A DNA stretch of 12,530 nt from an uncultured Bacilli bacterium (GTDB taxonomy: Bacteria; Bacillota_I; Bacilli_A; RF39; UBA660), in contig CAJUNE010000032.1 in the NCBI GenBank assembly GCA_910587745.1, positions 1-12,530 on the forward strand, in the 5' to 3' direction. Positions within the stretch are counted from its first letter, which is position 1. Each line of letters begins with the position of its first letter. Below, one piece after another: positions 7,067-12,530 of the stretch. The notes beneath the pieces are model-generated. The model did no database searches, was not told the DNA's origin, and worked only from the letters and a program-made list of their open reading frames with translations. Made by a program: the position numbers and the translations under genes.

Positions 7067-7705
7067 ATGCAAATATCAGTATCATATTTATCCAGTTATT
7101 ATAGTAATGAAAAAACAGTTATGATGTTAGAAAGTACAAGTGCCGACTATATTCATGTTGATTTAATGGATGGCGGTTTTGTAGATAGTAAAAATTTTAC
7201 AATTGATAATGTCTTAAAACTATTAAAAAATCATGAAAAACCCTTAGATATTCATTTAATGACTTTTGATCCTTTAATATATATAAATGATTTAGCAGTA
7301 TTAAAGCCTGAATATATAACATTTCATTTAGAAGCTACCAAAGATATAGTAAAAACTATTGAACTTATCAAAAGAAACAATATTAAAGTTGGAATTAGTA
7401 TTAAACCTGCTACAAACATTTTAGAGTTAATGCCATATTTAGCTTTAGTTGATTTAGTACTACTTATGAGTGTTGAACCAGGCGCAGGAGGTCAAAATTT
7501 TATTTATCATATCGCTGATAAATTAAAAGATTTAAAGAAAGTACGAACTGAAAATAATTTAAATTTTAAAATAGCTATGGATGGTGGTTTAAACGAAGAT
7601 ACTATAAAATTAGTCAAAGATTTAGATATCGCTGTAGTTGGTTCTTATATTTGTAAATCAAACAATTATGAAGAAAGAATAAAGCTATTAAAAGATATTC
7701 ATTAA
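7067..7705 (+). CDS. rpe: Ribulose-phosphate 3-epimerase, somewhat divergent
   Basis: Interconverts ribulose 5-phosphate and xylulose 5-phosphate in the pentose phosphate pathway. The start is set at ATG 7067 (212 aa): AGGTGA at 7056-7061 is 5 nt upstream, while the GTG at 7058 lies inside that ribosome binding site. Key residues of the TIM-barrel enzyme are present: Ser6, metal ligands His30, Asp32, His63 and Asp172, with Asp32 and Asp172 the acid/base pair, and the phosphate loop GAGGQNFI (139-146). The loop after the first metal site reads MDGGFVDSKNFT instead of the usual MDGHFVPNIT and is one or two residues longer, and PSIL is replaced by VSYL. Position after rsgA matches B. subtilis rpe. 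The related D-allulose epimerases are a less likely alternative. It is the last operon gene; thiN is not present after it. Confidence 0.93.
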   Translation: MQISVSYLSSYYSNEKTVMMLESTSADYIHVDLMDGGFVDSKNFTIDNVLKLLKNHEKPLDIHLMTFDPLIYINDLAVLKPEYITFHLEATKDIVKTIELIKRNNIKVGISIKPATNILELMPYLALVDLVLLMSVEPGAGGQNFIYHIADKLKDLKKVRTENNLNFKIAMDGGLNEDTIKLVKDLDIAVVGSYICKSNNYEERIKLLKDIH

Positions 7706-7740
7706 AATAAATTAAAGAAAGTAAAATATTTATAAAAAAT

Positions 7741-7772
7741 AGTGCCTAATTAAAATTGTTAGGTACTTTTAT
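7741..7772 (+). terminator. Intrinsic terminator of the fmt-rpe operon
   Basis: AGTGCCTAA (7741-7749) and TTAGGTACT (7759-7767) form a 9-bp stem with one G-T pair around a 9-nt loop, followed by TTTTATTTT starting at 7767. It lies 35 bases after the rpe stop codon. An A-run upstream of the stem is compatible with some bidirectional activity, though no converging gene is present. Confidence 0.87.
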
Positions 7773-7786
7773 TTTGAAATTACAAA

Positions 7787-7813
7787 TGGTATAATACCAA
7801 AAGAAAGAGTGAT
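7787..7813 (+). promoter_or_regulatory. Extended -10 promoter and ribosome binding site of the LD-carboxypeptidase gene
   Basis: TGGTATAAT at 7787-7795 is a perfect extended -10. A TTGAAA at 7774-7779 is too close (10 bases) to act as its -35. The start is expected at about 7802, and the ribosome binding site GAGTGAT (7807-7813) precedes the ATG at 7817. The leader is therefore about 15 nt. Confidence 0.7.
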
Positions 7814-7816
7814 TAT

Positions 7817-8830
7817 ATGATATATCCTAAATTTATAAGTAAAGGCGATTTAATTGGAGTTCCAGCTCCTTCTGATGGCGTCACAGATATAGGAAAGGTA
7901 AAAAGACTAGAATATGCTCTAAAAAACCTTGCTGATAAAGGCTACAAAGTAGTAGAAACCAAAAGTGTCCGTAAAAGTATAAAAGGGCGAAGTACAGAAA
8001 GTATTGAGCAAGCAAAAGAATTAGAGAGCTTGTATTTAGATAAAGACATTAAAGCGATAATATGTGCCGCAGGTGGTGACTTTTTAATTGAGATTTTACC
8101 ATATATAAATTATGACATAATAAAAGATAATCTAAAATGGTTACAAGGTTATTCTGACCCTACAGGCTTACTTTATACTATAACTACAAGATTAGATATT
8201 GCTACAATTTATGGCAGTAACTTTTGCGAGTTTGGAATGAATCCATGGCATAAATCTCTTCTAGACAATCTTAAAATATTAGAAGGCAACATTATTGAAC
8301 AAGTTAGTTTTGATAAATATGAAAGCAGTCATACTAAATATATTAATGGCGATGAAACATATACTTTAGATAAAAAAGTATTATGGGAAAATCTAAATAA
8401 TGAAAAAGAGATAAATATTACAGGTCGTATCATAGGAGGCTGTATAGATATTTTATCTGAAATATTTGGTACTAAGTTTGATTATACGAAAGAATTTTTA
8501 GAAAAATACAAAGAAGATGGCATCATATGGTATTTTGATAATTGTGAATTTTCCAGTGAAGGATTAATAAGAATTTTATGGAAAATGAAAAACATGGATT
8601 ATTTCAAATATTGTAAAGGAATAATCTTTGGCAGAAGTGCTACTGAAACTAGTTATTATGATATTAGCTTTAAAGAAGCCGTAAAGCATTCATTAGAAGA
8701 ATTAAATGTACCAATTATTATTAATGCAGATTTCGGCCATGTAGCACCTAGAATGACTATTATAAATGGTTCTATAGCAAATATTAAATCTACTGATGGC
8801 AAAGGTAGTATTAGTTTTAAACTAGAATAA
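7817..8830 (+). CDS. S66-family LD-carboxypeptidase (LdcA/MccF-like)
   Basis: Serine peptidase of the S66 family, which in LdcA removes the terminal D-Ala from tetrapeptides during murein recycling and in MccF inactivates microcin C7. The 337 aa show the expected Ser-Glu-His triad: Ser113 in GYSDPT (111-116), Glu244 in FDNCE (240-244) and His308 in DFGHVAPR (305-312). The N-terminal block GDLIGVPAPS (10-19) and the AAGGD segment (84-88) are also family hallmarks. No signal peptide or membrane helix is seen, so it is cytoplasmic. It is a single gene with its own promoter and terminator. The GYSDPT nucleophile elbow and overall length are shared by both subgroups, so peptidoglycan recycling versus antibiotic self-immunity cannot be separated from sequence alone; I therefore give no symbol. 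Confidence 0.9.
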   Translation: MIYPKFISKGDLIGVPAPSDGVTDIGKVKRLEYALKNLADKGYKVVETKSVRKSIKGRSTESIEQAKELESLYLDKDIKAIICAAGGDFLIEILPYINYDIIKDNLKWLQGYSDPTGLLYTITTRLDIATIYGSNFCEFGMNPWHKSLLDNLKILEGNIIEQVSFDKYESSHTKYINGDETYTLDKKVLWENLNNEKEINITGRIIGGCIDILSEIFGTKFDYTKEFLEKYKEDGIIWYFDNCEFSSEGLIRILWKMKNMDYFKYCKGIIFGRSATETSYYDISFKEAVKHSLEELNVPIIINADFGHVAPRMTIINGSIANIKSTDGKGSISFKLE

Positions 8831-8853
8831 AAAAGATTAAAAACGGAAATAGA

Positions 8854-8886
8854 AAAATGGAAATTACTAAAATATTCCATTTTTTT
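8854..8886 (+). terminator. Intrinsic terminator of the LD-carboxypeptidase gene
   Basis: A perfect 9-bp stem, AAAATGGAA (8854-8862) with TTCCATTTT (8875-8883) around a 12-nt loop, is followed by an unbroken T-run to 8886. The ATG inside it (8857) opens a longer in-frame version of mutS that should not be used as the start. Confidence 0.87.
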
Positions 8887-8907
8887 CTAGTTAAAACATT
8901 AATTAGA

Positions 8908-8926
8908 TGTTATAATAACACTTGGT
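8908..8926 (+). promoter_or_regulatory. Extended -10 promoter and ribosome binding site of mutS
   Basis: TGTTATAAT at 8908-8916 is a perfect extended -10, without a convincing -35. The start is expected at about 8922-8924, overlapping GGTG (8924-8927), the ribosome binding site of the ATG at 8935. It shows that the region 8857-8934 is not coding for mutS. Confidence 0.7.
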
Positions 8927-8934
8927 GTAGTAAA

Positions 8935-11484
8935 ATGAAATTATGTGAAGTAAATAGAGAAGAATTAAGTCCAATGATGAAGCAATATATGGAGATTAAA
9001 GATAATTATCCTGAAGAATTATTATTTTTTCGTTTAGGAGACTTTTATGAATTATTTTTTGAAGATGGCATTACTGCCTCTCGTGAATTAGAGCTTACCC
9101 TAACAGGAAAAAATGCTGGGTTAACAGAACGTATTCCTATGTGTGGCGTTCCCTTTCATAGTGTTAATCCCTATATAGAAAAACTAATTGAAAAAGGTTA
9201 TAAAGTAGCCATATGTGAACAATTAGAAGACCCTAAAACTACTAAAGGAACAGTTAAAAGAGGAGTAGTAGAAGTTATATCTAAAGGAACAATTGTTAAT
9301 TTAGAATCTTTAAATGAACATGATAATAATTATATCGCGAGTGTTTTAGATTTAGAATATTTATATTTAATAACCTATGCTGATATATCAACTGGTGAAT
9401 TATGTAGTTTAAGTATAAATCATAACAAAGACAGATTATTAAATGAATTATTACATTTAGGAGTAAAAGAAGTAATATTAGAGAATAACGAAGATGCTGA
9501 ATTAATTAATCTTTTAAAAAACAATTACAGTATTGAAGTGACAATATCAAATACTTATTTAACAGAAGGCTATGAAACATTAATAAATAGTGTTGATGAT
9601 GCTAGAATTAAGCAAGGTATTAGACATTTATTATATTATGTAGTTATAAAAGAACTAAAAGATGTAAGTCATATATCCAGTGTAACTATAGTTAATAAAA
9701 ATGATTATTTAGAGATGGATGTTCATACTATTAGAAATCTTGAATTGACCGAAACATTAAGATTAAAAGAAAGAACATATAGTTTGGTATGGTTATTAGA
9801 TAAAACAAAGACTGCAATGGGTTCCAGAAAACTTAAAAACTGGGTATTAAATCCCTTACGTAGTATTGATGAAATAGAAGAAAGATATAATAAAATAGAA
9901 ACTTTAAATAATGAATTTATTTTAAAAGATGAACTTCGTGATTTATTATTTGAAATTTATGATATGGAGCGTCTTTGTGCTAAAGTTATATGTGGTAGTC
10001 TAAATGCAAGAGACTTATTGCAAATTAAAAACTCTTTAAGTGTTTTACCAAGAGTAAGTGATATTGTAAGTGATTTAGGCTTTAAATACCAAGTAAATAC
10101 TCATAGTGAATTATTTGATTTATTAGAAAGAAGTGTTTATGAAAATCCACCTCTTAGTATCAAAGAAGGATTTTTAATTAAAGATGGGTATAACAAAGAA
10201 TTAGATGAGCTTAAAAATATTCGTTCTGGTGGCAAAGAATTTCTAACTGATTTTGAAGCTAAAATAAAAGAAACAACAGGTATTAAAAACTTAAAAGTAG
10301 GATTTAATCGTGTATTTGGTTATTATATTGAAATATCTAAAGGCCAAGCCAGTATGGTCACAGAAGAATTCGGTTGGGAACGTCGTCAAACTCTAGCTAA
10401 CTGCGAAAGATTTATAAGTCCTGAATTAAAAGAAAAAGAATCAATGATTTTAAATGCTGAAGAAAAAATATTTGAACTTGAATATGAATTATTCTGTGAA
10501 ATAAGAGGAGTGATTAAAGAAGAAATATTAGAATTAAAGAAAACAGCAGATATTATAAGTGAATTAGATGCTATATGTAGTTTAGCAGTTTGTAGTGAAG
10601 AATACAATTTAGTAAGACCAAAACTTAATACTGAAAACATTATAGAAATAATTGATGGTAGACATCCAGTTATTGAAGTAGTAAGCAAAAATGCTTATGT
10701 TCCAAATGATGTATTAATGGATAACACTACTGATATATTACTTATAACGGGACCTAACATGAGTGGTAAATCAACATATATGCGTGAGCTAGCAATTATT
10801 ACAATAATGGCACAAATGGGTTCTTTTGTTCCAGCTAAAAGTGCGAACTTACCTATAATTGATAAAATATTTACCAGAATTGGCGCTAGTGATGATTTAG
10901 TAAGTGGCGAATCAACATTTATGGTTGAGATGAAAGAAGCTTGTAATGCACTAGTCGGAGCTACTAAAAACTCCTTAATTTTATTTGATGAACTAGGAAG
11001 AGGTACAGCAACTTATGATGGAATGAGTCTAGCTCAAGCGATACTAGAATATATTGCTAAAAACATCAAATGCAAAACCTTATTTTCAACACATTATCAT
11101 GAATTAACGAGACTTGAAAGTGAATTTTTAAACATCAAAAATGTTCATGTATCAGCTAAAGAAGAGGGCAGTATGATAACATTCTTACATAAAGTCAAAA
11201 ATGGTCCCGCTGATAAATCATATGGTATCCATGTTGCGAGACTTGCTAAAATGCCAGAAGAATTACTTATGAGAGCAGACGCAATATTAAGCAGTTATGA
11301 AAGTGAAGCTAAAAATATATTAAAGACAAGTGATAATATCCAACTTACTATGGATTTAGGAAGTATTGAAAAAGAAAAAGTTGAAAAAGATGAACTTCGT
11401 GAAAAACTAAAAAGTATCGACCCTCTTCATATGACACCATTAGAAGCTATAAATGTTTTATTTGAATTAAAGGAGATAGAGTAA
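8935..11484 (+). CDS. mutS: DNA mismatch repair protein MutS
   Basis: Recognises base mismatches and small loops and, with MutL, starts excision repair. The start is ATG 8935 (849 aa); the longest frame would begin at 8857 but that region contains a terminator and a -10 box, and the extra 26 residues do not resemble MutS. MutS begins properly with LSPMMKQYMEIK (11-22). The mismatch-reading Phe-x-Glu is Phe37-Tyr38-Glu39 in GDFYELFF. The ATPase has GPNMSGKST (606-614, Walker A), Asp685-Glu686 in FDELGRGTATYDG (Walker B and signature, with Ala where Ser is commoner) and STHYHEL (about 721-727). The end, MTPLEAINVLFELKE, is typical. Length and motifs indicate the mismatch-repair MutS1 type, not MutS2 (no Smr domain). 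mutL does not follow; the next gene is a GNAT acetyltransferase, overlapping by 1 nt. Confidence 0.97.
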   Translation: MKLCEVNREELSPMMKQYMEIKDNYPEELLFFRLGDFYELFFEDGITASRELELTLTGKNAGLTERIPMCGVPFHSVNPYIEKLIEKGYKVAICEQLEDPKTTKGTVKRGVVEVISKGTIVNLESLNEHDNNYIASVLDLEYLYLITYADISTGELCSLSINHNKDRLLNELLHLGVKEVILENNEDAELINLLKNNYSIEVTISNTYLTEGYETLINSVDDARIKQGIRHLLYYVVIKELKDVSHISSVTIVNKNDYLEMDVHTIRNLELTETLRLKERTYSLVWLLDKTKTAMGSRKLKNWVLNPLRSIDEIEERYNKIETLNNEFILKDELRDLLFEIYDMERLCAKVICGSLNARDLLQIKNSLSVLPRVSDIVSDLGFKYQVNTHSELFDLLERSVYENPPLSIKEGFLIKDGYNKELDELKNIRSGGKEFLTDFEAKIKETTGIKNLKVGFNRVFGYYIEISKGQASMVTEEFGWERRQTLANCERFISPELKEKESMILNAEEKIFELEYELFCEIRGVIKEEILELKKTADIISELDAICSLAVCSEEYNLVRPKLNTENIIEIIDGRHPVIEVVSKNAYVPNDVLMDNTTDILLITGPNMSGKSTYMRELAIITIMAQMGSFVPAKSANLPIIDKIFTRIGASDDLVSGESTFMVEMKEACNALVGATKNSLILFDELGRGTATYDGMSLAQAILEYIAKNIKCKTLFSTHYHELTRLESEFLNIKNVHVSAKEEGSMITFLHKVKNGPADKSYGIHVARLAKMPEELLMRADAILSSYESEAKNILKTSDNIQLTMDLGSIEKEKVEKDELREKLKSIDPLHMTPLEAINVLFELKEIE

Positions 11485-11948
11485 TGATTAGAGAAATGCT
11501 ATTAGAAGATTATGAAGAAGTAAAAGAATTATTTTATGAAGTACATAATCTACATTTAGAAAATAGACCAGATATATACAAAGATGGCAACCCATTACCG
11601 CTAAAATATTTTGAAGAATTATTAAATGATAAAGAAAACTTAAATTATGTTTATATTTTAGATAATAAAGTAGTTGGTGTCCTTACCTCAGATATTAAAA
11701 CTACCCTAGACAATTATATTATAAAAACCCGTAAAATTTGTTTCATTGAATCATTAGGAGTAAAAGAAAACTATCAACATCAAGGTATTGGAAGAAAGTT
11801 GTATGAACATTTAAAAAATGAAGTTAAGTCTAAAAATATAGATGCCATTGAATTAAATGTTTGGGGCTTTAATGAGAATGCTATCAAATTTTACAAATCA
11901 TTAGGAATGAATATTAAAAATATAAAATATGAAGATACGAATTTATAA
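11484..11948 (+). CDS. GNAT-family N-acetyltransferase
   Basis: A 154-aa single-domain acetyl-CoA-dependent acyltransferase. The acetyl-CoA pyrophosphate loop is QHQGIGRKL (motif A, about 98-106), preceded by the beta-strand IESLGVKENY. Motif B appears as FNENAIKFYKSLGM (about 129-142). The N-terminal block IREMLLEDYEEVKELF is the usual first strand and helix. The substrate cannot be read from the sequence; small molecules, antibiotics or protein N-termini are all possible, and RimI-specific features are not evident. The ATG shares its A with the mutS stop codon (TAATG), so the two are co-translated. The ribosome binding site AAGGAG at 11470-11475 lies in the mutS 3' end. The functional link to mismatch repair is unclear. 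Confidence 0.88.
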   Translation: MIREMLLEDYEEVKELFYEVHNLHLENRPDIYKDGNPLPLKYFEELLNDKENLNYVYILDNKVVGVLTSDIKTTLDNYIIKTRKICFIESLGVKENYQHQGIGRKLYEHLKNEVKSKNIDAIELNVWGFNENAIKFYKSLGMNIKNIKYEDTNL

Positions 11949-11960
11949 ATAGGCATAATC

Positions 11961-11989
11961 AACAAATATCAATTTAAACTTGTTTTTTT
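11961..11989 (+). terminator. Possible weak terminator of the mutS-GNAT unit
   Basis: A short stem, AACAA (11961-11965) with TTGTT (11980-11984), leads into seven T residues at 11983-11989. The stem has only 5 bp, mostly A-T, and a long loop, so termination may be partial. Confidence 0.4.
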
Positions 11990-12008
11990 AATAATTACAT
12001 TATACAAT
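11980..12008 (+). promoter_or_regulatory. Probable promoter of the last gene
   Basis: TTGTTT (11980-11985) and TACAAT (12003-12008) are separated by 17 bases. The -35 lies in the 3' arm of the preceding weak terminator, the same arrangement as before the deaminase gene. The start would be near 12015, and GGTGAT at 12017-12022 provides the ribosome binding site for the ATG at 12027. Confidence 0.5.
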
Positions 12009-12026
12009 AGAATCTTGGTGATAGAT

Positions 12027-12530
12027 ATGACATATTATGAAATTTTAAAAAGTGGTTATGAATTTTTAATGCACGAGGAAATTGAAGGGGAATTTGTCGA
12101 AGAAATATTTTGTCGTTCAAGTATTAAAGATGAAGTACTTCAAAAAGAATTTAAAATGCTATATATGTATCTTGAATTATACATGTTAAAAAAGAGAGGT
12201 CTATTATCAAAAGCCCATCAAAAATTATTATTATATTTGGAAAAAGAACTAGCTGTTGAAGAATTTAGTGCATGTAAAAAATTTGAGAAAGCTAGTCAAA
12301 AAACCCAAAAAGATATGCAAGAAAATTTGGATGGAATTGAAGAATATCTTTCACATGTAATAGATGATTTGGATACTGAAACTAAAGAAATGTTGCAAGA
12401 CAATATTGTTGATGATTATATAAGCAGATTAACAAGAAATTTAAAGGATATAGAATTAGAAACAGAAGTAGTTGAATCAGCATTCGATAATATGTTAGAA
12501 ACTATCATACTAAGTCTACCATATTTATTT
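12027..12530 (+). CDS. Unrecognised acidic helical protein (3' end beyond the window)
   Basis: An open frame starts at ATG 12027 and runs without a stop for 168 codons to the window edge, so it is incomplete at the C-terminus. It starts MTYYEILKSGYEFLMHEEIE. The sequence is rich in Glu, Asp, Lys and Leu with few Pro or Gly, suggesting a mostly alpha-helical and perhaps coiled-coil protein, for example the stretches around residues 44-85 and 95-160. No signal peptide, transmembrane segment or catalytic motif is seen, and I cannot assign a family. A ribosome binding site GGTGAT (12017-12022) and a promoter-like pair precede it, and codon use resembles its neighbours, supporting a real gene. Confidence 0.8.
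   Translation, partial: MTYYEILKSGYEFLMHEEIEGEFVEEIFCRSSIKDEVLQKEFKMLYMYLELYMLKKRGLLSKAHQKLLLYLEKELAVEEFSACKKFEKASQKTQKDMQENLDGIEEYLSHVIDDLDTETKEMLQDNIVDDYISRLTRNLKDIELETEVVESAFDNMLETIILSLPYLF

Noticed and set aside
7774..7779. TTGAAA as -35 of the LD-carboxypeptidase promoter
   Set aside because: Only 10 bases separate it from the -10; the extended -10 alone is the better explanation.
7817..8830. LD-carboxypeptidase as part of a microcin or other antibiotic immunity cluster
   Set aside because: No biosynthesis, transport or other immunity genes lie next to it in the window; housekeeping peptidoglycan recycling is the simpler reading.

Overview
The window is a compact, very AT-rich stretch of chromosome from a low-GC Gram-positive bacterium (Bacillota, Bacilli-like; possibly one of the uncultured gut lineages near Mollicutes or Erysipelotrichales, which is inference). 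The support is the gene order fmt - x - rlmN - prpC - prkC - rsgA - rpe, which matches the core cluster known from Bacillus subtilis, together with the low GC and Gram-positive families such as a PASTA-domain kinase. The kinase and an S66 LD-carboxypeptidase imply a peptidoglycan wall, and mutS is present, so this is not a minimal mycoplasma. TGG encodes Trp and rsgA ends in TGA, so the standard bacterial code fits.

Layout: (1) 1-62 is the tail of an unidentified gene, followed by a terminator. (2) 126-614 is a ComEB/dCMP-type deaminase. (3) 615-1002 is the only long gene-free gap. It holds a strong promoter, a GC-rich structured RNA of about 160 nt and an intrinsic terminator, then an AT-rich spacer and the fmt promoter. 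(4) 1003-7705 is one tight operon on the + strand: fmt, an unrecognised single-pass membrane protein, rlmN, prpC, prkC, rsgA and rpe. It closes with a terminator at about 7741-7772. (5) 7817-8830 is an LD-carboxypeptidase with its own promoter and terminator. (6) 8935-11948 holds mutS and an overlapping GNAT acetyltransferase gene. (7) 12027 to the window end is an unrecognised, acidic, probably helical protein, cut off by the window edge.

Functionally, the main operon joins translation initiation (fmt), ribosome modification and assembly (rlmN, rsgA), a reversible Ser/Thr phosphorylation pair that senses the cell wall (prpC/prkC), and the pentose phosphate pathway (rpe). The rsmB gene that sits between fmt and rlmN in B. 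subtilis is absent. Its slot holds the unknown membrane protein. thiN, often found after rpe, and mutL, often found after mutS, are also absent here.

Three starts were corrected from the longest open frame: rsgA to ATG 6234, rpe to ATG 7067 and mutS to ATG 8935. Transcription units in this window appear to have very short 5' leaders: a -10 box, often of the extended TGnTATAAT type, lies only about 15-25 nt before the start codon. The most interesting item is the unidentified small RNA at about 697-859. The rest is mostly ordinary core genome. I saw no mobile elements, CRISPR arrays, tRNA or rRNA genes.
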